The translations under genes and the position numbers were made by a program. From Aliikangiella sp964411875 (GTDB lineage Bacteria > Pseudomonadota > Gammaproteobacteria > Enterobacterales > Kangiellaceae), in the NCBI GenBank assembly GCA_964411875.1, contig CAYPMT010000009.1, positions 1 through 36,214 on the forward strand: 36,214 bases of DNA, in the 5' to 3' direction. Numbering within the stretch: position 1 is the first letter of the stretch; every line of letters starts with the position of its first letter. This document shows, piece by piece, positions 15,050 to 23,653 of this stretch. The notes below the pieces were generated by a model that worked only from the letters and a program-made list of their open reading frames with translations, was not told the origin of the DNA and ran no database searches.

Positions 15050-16309
15050 ATGAAGCACCTAAAACATATAAAGGTATTTAGTGAAGATTTAGAGATAGGT
15101 ATGTTTGTTTCTGAATTGGATCGCCCCTGGCAAGAAAGTAGTTTTTTACTTCAAGGTTTTGCCATAGACAATGAAAGTGATATTGAAGCCGTTAAACAAC
15201 AATGCGAATTTGTTTTTATTGATTTTCGTGACGATGAGCAATTTCAACAGTATCGTTTAAAAGCAAGCTCTTCCTCGACCTATCTTAAACAAGCAGAAAC
15301 TAAACAAGCAAAAACCAAACAAACAGCTAATTCATACAACTTAAGAAAAAAACTTAAACCAGCTCTTAAAAGAACCCAACAAACGAGTCACTTAATTAAT
15401 GGTGTGATCGATAGAATTATGTTGGGGGAAGATTTTGATTTGCATACGGTTAGACAGTCGGTCAAAGAAGATGTTAAAGCCGTGATAGAAAATGAAGAAG
15501 CTATGTTGATGATGACTATGCTTAAGTCAGTAAATAGCGATGTGACGGCTCATTGTTTTAATGTCAGTATTTTATCCATTGGTTTTGCAAAATCACTCGG
15601 TTATTCAGAATCAATACTCGAAGATATTGGGATGGCTGCTTTGTTACATGATGTCGGTCACATGAAAGTCGATAAAGCTATTACCGATAAAAAAGGTAAA
15701 CTTAATCAAATTGAAAGAAAAGAGATGGCTAAGCATACTCAGTTTGGTTCTGAGATCCTGAGCACTAAAAAAGGCTTAACGCCATCGTGTATGGATGTCG
15801 TGATGTCTCATCATGAACATTTGGATGGAAACGGTTATCCGAGAGGCTTAAAAGAGGACCAAATTAGTAATAATGTTAGACTAATTAGTATTGTTGACAC
15901 TTTTGACTCAATCACTAGTTTTCAAGCTTACCGAAAAGCACACCCTGTGATGGATGCTTATAAGGTTCTTATGGATGGAAAAAATGAGCGATTTGATGAA
16001 ACGCTTGTTTTGAAATTTATCAAGTGGCGTAGTATTTATCCTCCAGGCTCCATCGTTGAAATGGACAATGGTGAAGTCGGTATTGTGATTAAGTCTAATC
16101 AAGAGCATAAATTAAAGCCTCGCGTTTTATTAGTCTTGAACGAGTATAAGCAGCCACGCAAGGAACGGTTGATTGATATGAGTAAAGTAGATTTGGATTC
16201 TGAGTCAAAACCCTATAGAATAATTAAAGCCTATGAAAATATGGCGTTTGGTATCGATTTACAAGAATATACTGAAAAAGGCTTAAAGGTTCAATTGCCT
16301 GACAGTTAG
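15050..16309 (+). CDS. DUF3391 and HD-GYP domain protein (candidate c-di-GMP phosphodiesterase)
   Basis: A 419-residue cytoplasmic signalling protein. Residues 1 to about 110 match DUF3391 (IKVFSEDLEIGMFVSELDRP, W-x-E-S-S-F-L-L-Q-G-F), a usual partner of HD-GYP. Residues about 140-315 are the HD-GYP domain: AALLHDVGH (His200, Asp201), KHTQFG (His229), and SHHEHLDGNGYPRGLK (His254, His255, G-Y-P at 262-264). The metal ligands are present, so hydrolysis of cyclic di-GMP is likely. The lysine that normally follows H-D-x-G is histidine here (H-D-V-G-H). Residues 315-419 are a C-terminal extension common to this group. A threefold 15-base repeat lies in the linker between domains. It is followed by an unknown 176-residue protein on the same strand. 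Confidence 0.9.
   Translation: MKHLKHIKVFSEDLEIGMFVSELDRPWQESSFLLQGFAIDNESDIEAVKQQCEFVFIDFRDDEQFQQYRLKASSSSTYLKQAETKQAKTKQTANSYNLRKKLKPALKRTQQTSHLINGVIDRIMLGEDFDLHTVRQSVKEDVKAVIENEEAMLMMTMLKSVNSDVTAHCFNVSILSIGFAKSLGYSESILEDIGMAALLHDVGHMKVDKAITDKKGKLNQIERKEMAKHTQFGSEILSTKKGLTPSCMDVVMSHHEHLDGNGYPRGLKEDQISNNVRLISIVDTFDSITSFQAYRKAHPVMDAYKVLMDGKNERFDETLVLKFIKWRSIYPPGSIVEMDNGEVGIVIKSNQEHKLKPRVLLVLNEYKQPRKERLIDMSKVDLDSESKPYRIIKAYENMAFGIDLQEYTEKGLKVQLPDS
15287..15331 (+). repeat. Three tandem 15-base units in the HD-GYP gene linker
   Basis: Units at 15287-15301, 15302-15316 and 15317-15331 encode K-Q-A-E-T, K-Q-A-K-T and K-Q-T-A-N. They lie between DUF3391 and the HD-GYP domain and keep the frame, so copy number can vary without loss of the gene. 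Confidence 0.8.
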
Positions 16310-16356
16310 TTGTTTTTCTGATTAATTTATTATCTTTTCTTATTAGTTCTTTATTT

Positions 16357-16887
16357 ATGAATAAACATTTGGTTAATTTATTATCCCAGCTAAGTGATGA
16401 GGATAAACAAGCGTTTGTGGCCTTATCTGATCGCTTAAAGGAAGTGGCAGGCGATATGAGTCGATTAACAGATACTGATTTTGAATTGATTAAGTTGATG
16501 GAAAAGAAGTATTCCCAAGCTATAAATCAAACAGTAGCGGGAGAATCACTTGCTTCAAATGAACTACAAGTAGAAAAAATTTCTGAAGATTCAATTTTGT
16601 CGATGCCTTTTACAGATTATGTAAGACAAACTCTTGCGAGAGATTTGAGTCAACGTTTTCCTCAAGAAGAGGATGCCATTCAATTTGCTTTTGACAGCAA
16701 ATGGTTACCTCTTGACCTTCAAGAGAATAGTTTAATTGAAGATGTGTACCAGCGTTTTGAAGCAGACATCATTGAGATTAATCAGTGGCGCAAAGATTTA
16801 GTCACTATTGAAAGTGATAAAAAAATGGCTCTTGGTCTTGCTTGGTTTATGGTGATTTTTCAACTCAAAAAGCGCTTTGTCGATTAA
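16357..16887 (+). CDS. Hypothetical cytoplasmic protein downstream of the HD-GYP gene
   Basis: I do not recognise this 176-residue protein. It is acidic and mostly helical, with no signal peptide. Residues 1-35 (VNLLSQLSDEDKQAFVALSD) look like a helix-turn-helix bundle start; residues about 80-120 (PFTDYVRQTLARDLSQRFPQ) and 140-176 are further helices, and the end ALGLAWFMVIFQLKKRFVD is amphipathic to hydrophobic and might touch a membrane. It starts 47 bases after the HD-GYP stop on the same strand without a clear ribosome site, so cotranscription is plausible and it may be a partner of the phosphodiesterase; that is inference only. Confidence 0.7.
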   Translation: MNKHLVNLLSQLSDEDKQAFVALSDRLKEVAGDMSRLTDTDFELIKLMEKKYSQAINQTVAGESLASNELQVEKISEDSILSMPFTDYVRQTLARDLSQRFPQEEDAIQFAFDSKWLPLDLQENSLIEDVYQRFEADIIEINQWRKDLVTIESDKKMALGLAWFMVIFQLKKRFVD

Positions 16888-16935
16888 TATTATTTTTTTC
16901 GATTAATATTGCATTAAGTTTGTTTTTTGCATTAA
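16880..16935 (+). repeat. Two short direct repeats at the end of the unknown gene
   Basis: TCGATTAATATT occurs at 16880-16891 (covering the stop codon) and 16899-16910; TTGCATTAA occurs at 16909-16917 and 16927-16935. Both have roughly 18-19 base periods, suggesting small slippage duplications. Confidence 0.5.
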
Positions 16936-17068
16936 AGAAAAATAGCATTTCGTTGATTCAGCAACGATTCATAGTCCCCCTGTTTTAATTAACCAAGGCT
17001 TAGTTAAATGATAAGCCTAATGGATTTTATAAAGTGTTGATTATAAATAAGTATAAGTGGTGACTATT

Positions 17069-18193
17069 ATGGGAAAAAAATCGTTTAAATTATTAATTCG
17101 TTTAGCGTTATCATTAACAATTCCTTTCTTTATTTTATCTGGTTTTGCTATAGCCGAAAGTGAGCTACAAAATCAAGGTGTAAAGGTGGTTTCGAAAAAG
17201 TCTCAGCCAAAAGAAATAGATATCCACGGTAATAAAATAATCCCTAGCAATCTGAGTATTAAGCGCCAACAAAAAGCATTAAAACAGCGTCAAAAAAACA
17301 AACAAAATAAAACGAAAGCCGCTCGTAAAAATGAAGTTATTTCATCACGTGCTGATTTGTTTAGTATTTATGATGCTTGGGTTTCACTCGATAAAGATTA
17401 CGATGGTGATGGTTACTATAGTGAAGTTTCTATTAATGTTGATGCCGACTATGAAGGGTTAAGTGCTAATGTTTTTATGGCTATTTATGTGAGTTTAGAT
17501 GGTGAAAGCTGGGAGTATTTTGATTCGAGTGAAACATTTAGTATTTATTCTGATGAACAAGATATTTATAGCTTATCATTCGATCTTAATCGCGGTTATC
17601 CAAGCGGAAATTACCACTTTTTAATTGAGCTTTATGAAGAAGATTTCCCCGGGGTTGTTGATCTTGCTGGACCGTTAGATTTAGTCGGTTTGTTAGATAA
17701 ACCATTAGAAGATAAAGAGCGTGAGTTAAGCGGTTACAGTGTAATTAGCTACGTAGCATCGGCATTAAGTTTTGATCACGACTATGATGATTATTACACT
17801 CGATTAATACTTGAATATGATATTGAGACAACAGAGCCTCGTAAGCAAGTTTATACTCAAGTTGTTTTTACCGATAGAATAAACAATGAACAAACTGCTG
17901 TTTATACAGAAAGTTTTATTTTAGATAATCAAACAGAAGTTATTGAAGTTGACTTCGATTCTGGTTATTACCCATCTTATTATGATGTTCAAATATACTT
18001 GGTTGATGCTTTAAGTAATGAAACTATTGCCTATGCTGATAATGATTTTTCATCTTTGAATAGATTGAAAATTGAATCAACTGATTATGATGACTATGAT
18101 GACTCAGGTAGTTTTGGGATTTTAATTGGCTGGTTGCTTTTAACCTTGTTGCTTATTCGGTTTTTGTCGGAGAGCAGAAAGGATAATAAGTGA
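17069..18193 (+). CDS. Choice-of-anchor H family surface protein
   Basis: From ATG 17069 the protein has 374 residues; two GTG codons upstream in frame are less likely because they lengthen the basic start of the signal peptide. Residues 1-29 are a signal peptide (SFKLLIRLALSLTIPFFILS). A basic linker follows. Two related beta domains are seen, about 100-190 (DAWVSLDKDYDGDGYYSEVS ... FDLNRGYPSGNYHFLIELYE) and about 230-325 (FDHDYDDYYTRLILEYDIET ... SGYYPSYYDVQIYLVD), the hallmark of choice-of-anchor H proteins. The C-terminus has a D/Y-rich spacer, S-G-S-F-G, one membrane helix (ILIGWLLLTLLLIRF) and a basic tail, the layout of a sorting signal of GlyGly-CTERM type. The processing enzyme is not in this window. 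It is flanked by a terminator at 18250. Confidence 0.75.
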   Translation: MGKKSFKLLIRLALSLTIPFFILSGFAIAESELQNQGVKVVSKKSQPKEIDIHGNKIIPSNLSIKRQQKALKQRQKNKQNKTKAARKNEVISSRADLFSIYDAWVSLDKDYDGDGYYSEVSINVDADYEGLSANVFMAIYVSLDGESWEYFDSSETFSIYSDEQDIYSLSFDLNRGYPSGNYHFLIELYEEDFPGVVDLAGPLDLVGLLDKPLEDKERELSGYSVISYVASALSFDHDYDDYYTRLILEYDIETTEPRKQVYTQVVFTDRINNEQTAVYTESFILDNQTEVIEVDFDSGYYPSYYDVQIYLVDALSNETIAYADNDFSSLNRLKIESTDYDDYDDSGSFGILIGWLLLTLLLIRFLSESRKDNK

Positions 18194-18249
18194 ACCTACT
18201 GAAAGTTATTCCAGTTTAGATTTAGTTCAATATCTTAGATACTACACTT

Positions 18250-18278
18250 TACTCAAGCTGACATTTGTTGCTTGAGTA
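18250..18278 (+). terminator. Probable terminator after the choice-of-anchor H gene
   Basis: TACTCAAGC (18250-18258) pairs with GCTTGAGTA (18270-18278), a 9-base stem with an 11-base loop followed by TTTTG. It lies 57 bases after the stop. Confidence 0.55.
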
Positions 18279-18379
18279 TTTTGCATCGTACTATATTAGT
18301 ATCGTATTATAAAGATAGATAAGTCCAACCGACAATATATTAAGTTAAGAATATTAGGTTGTGCAATGTTCAGTTTAAC

Positions 18380-18964
18380 TCATTGATATTTTCTTAAGGT
18401 TAACTGCTTACCTTTCTGGGTAAACTCAAGCTCTTTTAATACACTCATACCAAGTAAAATTTCTTCACCTTCCATATTGGGTATGATGGATGCTTTAACA
18501 TCATATAAAATAATTTCGCCAATCGCTAATTGGCTGATGCTTGTTGAATAGGCTTTGGCAGTTCCATTAGCAGTTTGGGTATAGTGCATTTTTCCCATGG
18601 ATAACCCGAGTTTATTTTGTAGTTCTCCGGGTATGCCAACTAATGTTGCGCCAGTATCGAGTAGAAATGTTGCTGGTTGATGGTTGATTTGTCCAGAAGT
18701 TACATAATGACCATAGCGATTCCTAATTAAAGTAACTTCAATGACCTGACTAGTACTACTACTAATAGGCTGGCTATTGGGATTAATTTGGATTTCTTCC
18801 CATACGCCAAAAATCCAGGTGAGCAAACCAATTCCAATAATCCAGGCAATAAATATCATACCTTTGCCAACACTTTGTTCAGGATTATTATTATCCGGTT
18901 GAGGGTTGTTTCCTGAAGAGTTCGAGGGAGGACTCTGATTTTGGCTTGAGTTAGGTGATGCCAT
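18380..18964 (-). CDS. Membrane-anchored retropepsin-like aspartic protease
   Basis: The 194-residue protein starts with a disordered Pro/Ser/Asn-rich 30-residue segment, then one membrane helix (residues about 34-53, GMIFIAWIIGIGLLTWIFGV), then a clan AA aspartic protease domain from about residue 75. The active-site motif is FLLDTGATLVGIP with Asp103; the partner strand region ends in I-L-L-G-M-S-V-L, the hydrophobic-hydrophobic-Gly pattern of retropepsin folds. The length and layout match the TIGR02281 family of bacterial retropepsin-like proteins, which must dimerise to be active. The catalytic part should face the periplasm. Its target is unknown. It is convergent with the choice-of-anchor gene and divergent from the DUF1631 gene. 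Confidence 0.88.
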   Translation of the reverse strand: MASPNSSQNQSPPSNSSGNNPQPDNNNPEQSVGKGMIFIAWIIGIGLLTWIFGVWEEIQINPNSQPISSSTSQVIEVTLIRNRYGHYVTSGQINHQPATFLLDTGATLVGIPGELQNKLGLSMGKMHYTQTANGTAKAYSTSISQLAIGEIILYDVKASIIPNMEGEEILLGMSVLKELEFTQKGKQLTLRKYQ

Positions 18965-19222
18965 TAATTTGCTACTGATTGAACGAGTTGCTTTATAAAA
19001 TAGTTATTTTATATTAGAGATTTATGTGAACCAGGTCTAGTTTTACTATGAATTAATTATGACAAATTGGAATAAAACCCTTATTTAATAATCTTTATTT
19101 GTAAAGTGCGTGTTAATTCACAGCTTGTTATTTAATCCCGGTGTATAAATAATACTATATCCCAGTAGTCATTTTGAGTGTACGGAGTTACCTCAAACTT
19201 ATCCTTTGTAGAGGAAAGCGTT

Positions 19223-21571
19223 GTGGGCAATAAAAAGAGTCAGGTAGTTCATTTTTCAGATAAGGCTTCGCCTTTCGAAAACAGTCTGTCCAACGGGCAG
19301 TCTCCGTCATCTCACCAGTTATCTGTTGCTGTTGAAGAGGCAATGTCTATTTACTTGCAAGAACTGAATGATCGTTTAAAGGAAGTTCTAAGCGATTTTG
19401 ATAATCACTTGTTTGATAAGTCGAGTAAAAGTAATGATGGTGAACACTTTGTTGCCATGCGTACTTTACGCCTTGAAAAAGAAAGCTTAATTAAGCGCTT
19501 TAAAGAAGAAACCATTCATAATTTTAAGGAAGCCCTGGGTAAGTGCTCGTCGGCTTCTACTGAAGAAAAAACTAATGAAGATGATTTATCTCTATCACTT
19601 GTTGAAGAGCGTGATTTAGAAGAGCGTATTGCTATTGATACTATGACTGGTAAAGCGCGCAAGGAAAATAAAGTTGCATTAAATAACCTAAGACAGAGGC
19701 TCGATGTTTTAATGCCCAATAAGGTTATTACCGAAGAACTTAATCCCTTTGAGCCTTCTTTTGTTTGCAGTGCTTTTTTTGATGTGATTCAGCCGATTGA
19801 TTTAACTCTTGAATTTAAATTAGTTTTATATAAATATCTTGAAAGACAAGTAGTTGATGATTTATGTCGGGTTTATAAAAAAGTTAATGATTTTTTTGTT
19901 GAGCGAGGTATTTTGCCCCAACTTAAAGAGGTTATTATTGAAAAGGAGCATTCAAATCACTCCAGCTCATCAAGACACCAAGCTCGCAGTAATCTAGCTC
20001 AGAGCAGTAACCAAGCTTCAGAAAGTAGTATTGCTGAGTCAGCTCAGCAACAGGCTAATAATTATGCGGGCGGCCAAGAAATTATAGGCATGCTGGGACA
20101 ACTACTTGCTGAAAGGCGTAGCCCCAACCAAGTAAGAGTTGAACAACAAGTTGATACAGGGCAATTACTCAATGCGTTATCTAATATTCAGTTTGAGCAA
20201 CCGACAGCAGAAGGTAATGCTAACCTTGCGGATATTCGGTCACAAATTTCTACTCAATTACCTGAAAATATTGCAGGTCAAGTTAATCAAGGTGCCCTAG
20301 GACAGTTTAGTGATGACATGATAGATGTCGTTACTATGTTGTTTGATTTTATTCTTGATGATGAAAATTTACATGCTGAAATAAGAGCTATTATTGCACG
20401 TTTACAAATTCCCATTTTAAAAGTTGGTTTAGTTGATAAAAGCTTTTTATCTGACCGCAAGCACTCAGCCAGAATTTTACTAAATGAATTAGCTCATGCT
20501 GGTTTATCTTGGGATCCTAAGGATGCTAGCTCTAAACCTATGTTAGAAAAAATTCAATCAGTGAGTGAGTCTATTTTTAATGATTTTAAAGATGATGTAT
20601 CTATATTTCAGGTTCTATTAGATGACTTTGTTGCATTTAAAGAACAACATGGCAAACGTGCCAGGATTTTTGAAAAGCGAACTAAAGAAGCTGAAGAGGG
20701 TAAAGCTAAAGCAGAAACAGCACGTTCAAAAGTCAATGATATTCTCAAGTCTATTTGCTATAAAAAGCATGTGCCTTTAATTGCTCAGCAACTATTAAAA
20801 AGTGTTTGGGTGCATGTGATGTTTTTAGAGAGTTTAAAAAATGATGATAAAAGCTGGGATGCAGTTACTCAAATCGCTAAAATGCTTATTTGGAGCGTTC
20901 AGCCAGTTAAAGAACAAGAGCGTTTAGATAAATTGGTTAAAACGGTTCCAGTTTTAGTTAAAAACTTGAAGTTAGGATTTAATAAGATTGCTTACTCTCA
21001 AATAGAGGCCTCTGGGCTTCTCGACCGATTAGAAGATGCTCATAGAGAAATTATTGTTGATGCTAAAGAAGCGATTAAAGAAGCTAAAAAAGATCAAATC
21101 GTTCGTTTAAAGCCAGCAAGCTTATTTGCTCAAGAAGACATGTCAGATAAAGATGAAACATCGCAAGAAGAGCAGGCTGAAGATAATAACGAAGTGATTC
21201 TTGAAGAAGTGATTATAGAAGAAATTGCTTTTAGTGCTGAAGAAACAGGACAACCTGTTAAAAAAGCACCTATTGATATTGAAGTTTTAGATGAGAGCTA
21301 TCAAGCAATCAATAACTTGCATGCCGGTAGTTGGGTAGAATTAAAAGTTGATGATAAATTTGTTCGTTGTAAATTAGCAGCTAAAATTCTCTCTTCAGAT
21401 AAATTTATTTTTGTTAATCGTAGTGGTGTTAAAGTTGCTGAATACCTAAGCAATGAGTTAGCTGCAGCTTACCAATTAGAGAATATTAAGTTACTTAATG
21501 ATGATGCACTGTTTGACCGTGCTCTAGAGTCGGTAATTTCTAGCCTCAGAAGCCTAAAGTCTGACGATTAA
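19223..21571 (+). CDS. DUF1631 family protein
   Basis: I chose GTG 19223 (782 residues) since GAGGA at 19211-19215 stands 7 bases before it; the open frame reaches back to GTG 19178 without a ribosome site. The product is a large acidic, helical cytoplasmic protein: residues about 30-240 match the DUF1631 N-terminal part (EEAMSIYLQELNDRLKEVLS, L-x-x-R-L-D-V-L), a Ser/Gln-rich linker lies near 250-290, the core ILRQ-type helices run from about 370 to 660 (HAEIRAIIARLQIPILKVGL; SARILLNELAHAGLSW), and the C-terminal about 80 residues resemble a PilZ-like beta domain (HAGSWVELKVDDKFVRCKLA; FIFVNRSGVKV). Databases sometimes mislabel this family thymidine phosphorylase. Function is unknown; the PilZ-like end hints at cyclic-di-GMP-linked control. 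ampD follows 100 bases downstream. Confidence 0.9.
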   Translation: MGNKKSQVVHFSDKASPFENSLSNGQSPSSHQLSVAVEEAMSIYLQELNDRLKEVLSDFDNHLFDKSSKSNDGEHFVAMRTLRLEKESLIKRFKEETIHNFKEALGKCSSASTEEKTNEDDLSLSLVEERDLEERIAIDTMTGKARKENKVALNNLRQRLDVLMPNKVITEELNPFEPSFVCSAFFDVIQPIDLTLEFKLVLYKYLERQVVDDLCRVYKKVNDFFVERGILPQLKEVIIEKEHSNHSSSSRHQARSNLAQSSNQASESSIAESAQQQANNYAGGQEIIGMLGQLLAERRSPNQVRVEQQVDTGQLLNALSNIQFEQPTAEGNANLADIRSQISTQLPENIAGQVNQGALGQFSDDMIDVVTMLFDFILDDENLHAEIRAIIARLQIPILKVGLVDKSFLSDRKHSARILLNELAHAGLSWDPKDASSKPMLEKIQSVSESIFNDFKDDVSIFQVLLDDFVAFKEQHGKRARIFEKRTKEAEEGKAKAETARSKVNDILKSICYKKHVPLIAQQLLKSVWVHVMFLESLKNDDKSWDAVTQIAKMLIWSVQPVKEQERLDKLVKTVPVLVKNLKLGFNKIAYSQIEASGLLDRLEDAHREIIVDAKEAIKEAKKDQIVRLKPASLFAQEDMSDKDETSQEEQAEDNNEVILEEVIIEEIAFSAEETGQPVKKAPIDIEVLDESYQAINNLHAGSWVELKVDDKFVRCKLAAKILSSDKFIFVNRSGVKVAEYLSNELAAAYQLENIKLLNDDALFDRALESVISSLRSLKSDD

Positions 21572-21671
21572 GCGATTTTTATTTTCTATTCATAGGCTCT
21601 TTTCTAGAAAATATCAATCGATTCTATTATCATATTCCAATTCAGAGTCAAATTAGTACTTTGGTTATAAT

Positions 21672-22235
21672 ATGATAATAAAAAAGGGCTGGTTAGTATT
21701 AGAAGACGTCGATAAGTCTTTTCCTTTTATAAAAAAAACAACTTCTCACTATGATGAAAGGCCCGACGAAAAGGATATTTCGTTGTTAGTTATTCATAAT
21801 ATCAGTTTGCCACCAGGTGACTTTAACAATTCTTTTGTTGAAGATTTTTTCATGGGGAGTCTTGATGCAAGTCAACATGCTTATTTTCAGGAAATTAATC
21901 ATTTAAGGGTTTCCTCTCATCTATATATTCGTCGTGATGGTTCAGTCATCCAGTTTGTTCCTTTTCATAAAAGAGCTTGGCATGCGGGTGTATCTGAGTT
22001 TGAAGGAAGAGAGCGTTGCAATGATTTTTCTATTGGAATTGAACTACAAGGTGAGGATAACTTAGCTTACAGTGAACAACAATATACTTGTTTGGTTCAA
22101 GTGACCCAGAATATTTTACAAGCTTATCCGTTAATTAACCAAGAACGGATTACTGGCCACTCCGATATAGCGCCTGGCAGAAAAACAGACCCTGGCCCAG
22201 CCTTTGATTGGCAGCGTTACTTAAGTCAGTTATGA
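21672..22235 (+). CDS. ampD: 1,6-anhydro-N-acetylmuramyl-L-alanine amidase AmpD
   Basis: This 187-residue cytoplasmic zinc amidase cleaves the peptide from anhydromuropeptides during wall recycling and so keeps AmpR-type beta-lactamase induction off. Zinc ligands are visible: His42 in VIHNIS, His163 in TGHSDIAPGRKTDPG and Asp173. Glu124 in IGIELQG is in the catalytic region, and S-S-H-L-Y-I-R-R-D-G (81-90) and RAWHAG (101-106) are standard. The length equals E. coli AmpD (183) within a few residues. ampE follows 104 bases downstream as in enterobacteria and Pseudomonas. Confidence 0.96.
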   Translation: MIIKKGWLVLEDVDKSFPFIKKTTSHYDERPDEKDISLLVIHNISLPPGDFNNSFVEDFFMGSLDASQHAYFQEINHLRVSSHLYIRRDGSVIQFVPFHKRAWHAGVSEFEGRERCNDFSIGIELQGEDNLAYSEQQYTCLVQVTQNILQAYPLINQERITGHSDIAPGRKTDPGPAFDWQRYLSQL

Positions 22236-22339
22236 ATTAAGTCGTTAGCTTGACTTATAACTTAATTTTAAATCGGTTATTATAGCCCGGCTTTTATATT
22301 ATTTGGTTCAATAGCCCCTAGTCATTTAAGAGAATTATC

Positions 22340-23356
22340 ATGACTTTAATTGTTTTATTAATTGTATTTTGTGTTGAGTATTATTGGCGACTTGATAGCC
22401 AGTATCGTTCTTTCAGTTGGTTTCAGTCATGGCATCAAAAGCTTTCTAATCAATTGGTGAATCATGAGTTTTTTGCCCATTGGTTGGGTATAGGTTTGCT
22501 GGTTTTAGCCCCTGTTTTATTGTTATGGCTATTACTAAATTTATTTAATGGTGTCGCTTATTTTATTATTACGTTGGTAGTTTCATCTTTCATACTTTTT
22601 ATATCACTACGAATCCCACATTTATTAACTGCCTTGGAGCCTTATTTCAGTGCGGTTAAAAAAGCGGATTATTCGACAGCTACGTCAGTATTGCAAAATC
22701 AATTTGCTAACAAGACTGTCAAGCAAGAAAGCTTGGTTAGAGATGCCAGTAAAATTATATTAACTGAAAGTCAACAGGGTTATTTTAGTGTTATCTTTTG
22801 GTTTGTCTTACTGGGACCTTATGGTGCTTTAGCTTATCGTTTATCCTACGAGTACTATCAGTTCTGTTGTAAATCAGAGTATCAGAAGCCTGTTGATGAT
22901 TCTATGCCGGTTGATGACTCTGTGCCTGAAGAAGCTGTGTCAGACTATGATGAGGGTGAATTGAGAGATCAAGCAAATGTTTTAAGCCTACATTTTGCGT
23001 TAATGCAAAAACTCGTTTATTGGCTTGACTGGCTTCCTGTTCGTTTAACTGGGCTAATGTTTCTTTTAGCCGGTGACTTTGTTAGAGGATCAGCTAAGTT
23101 TAGCCAGTTTATCCTTGATTTTGATACTGACAATGACAAAGTGGTTAATGAAGTTGGGCTGGTTAGTTTAGGTTTAAAAGATAAATCTGATCTTGATACT
23201 TCTCATCAAAACACTGTTGCTAGTGAAGGTCAAGATGCAACGTCTGATCAAAATGGTGAAATACCTGCAGAAAATAAACTGGTTGGTTCGTTAATTAAAC
23301 GTACAGCAATTATATATTTGGTTGTTGTTGCTCTGTTGAGCCCTATTTTTTTCTAG
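22340..23356 (+). CDS. ampE: AmpE inner-membrane protein
   Basis: A 338-residue integral membrane protein with helices near residues 1-13, 48-90 (two), 145-165 and 318-338. The start MTLIVLLIVFCVEYYWRLDS, the YFSVIFWFVLLGPYGALAYR segment (a conserved AmpE signature) and the RLTGLMFLLAGDFVRG segment support the call. It is some 50 residues longer than E. coli AmpE, with an acidic insertion around residues 184-206 that holds a tandem repeat, and a longer acidic C-terminal loop. AmpE is thought to act with AmpD in sensing wall damage, but its mechanism is unclear. A large hairpin lies 50 bases after the stop. Confidence 0.92.
   Translation: MTLIVLLIVFCVEYYWRLDSQYRSFSWFQSWHQKLSNQLVNHEFFAHWLGIGLLVLAPVLLLWLLLNLFNGVAYFIITLVVSSFILFISLRIPHLLTALEPYFSAVKKADYSTATSVLQNQFANKTVKQESLVRDASKIILTESQQGYFSVIFWFVLLGPYGALAYRLSYEYYQFCCKSEYQKPVDDSMPVDDSVPEEAVSDYDEGELRDQANVLSLHFALMQKLVYWLDWLPVRLTGLMFLLAGDFVRGSAKFSQFILDFDTDNDKVVNEVGLVSLGLKDKSDLDTSHQNTVASEGQDATSDQNGEIPAENKLVGSLIKRTAIIYLVVVALLSPIFF
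22889..22924 (+). repeat. Tandem 18-base duplication within ampE
   Basis: Two copies (22889-22906, 22907-22924) encode PVDDSM and PVDDSV in the acidic loop of AmpE. They keep the frame. Confidence 0.75.
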
Positions 23357-23405
23357 TACTTTCAATCCTTTAGTAGAGTTTTGTAGTTTACTTATCGCCA
23401 TTCCT

Positions 23406-23442
23406 ACAACACAATAATTAGCATAGCTAAATATTGTGTTGT
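23406..23442 (+). terminator. Large inverted repeat between ampE and aceE
   Basis: A 17-base inverted repeat with one mismatch and a 3-base loop (arms 23406-23422 and 23426-23442, core ATTAGC/GCTAAA) lies 50 bases after ampE and about 210 bases before aceE. It most likely ends the ampDE transcript, though no T-run follows directly, and it could instead be a protein-binding site. Confidence 0.5.
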
Positions 23443-23653
23443 GCTTTAATTGATGTTAACTTCTCTCTTTAATATGCAGATATGAACGATTTTTTTGTTA
23501 GTGATTTTTTACTTAGCAAGGCAAATCATTCTGTTTTTTGGCAAAAAATCGACTATTTCGAGATGTTTACCTGCATAATCTAGCTTAACTGCTATACTTT
23601 TTTAAATTTCACTCATAAATGAAGTGTGTTGTTTCACGGTAAAAGAGGAATGT

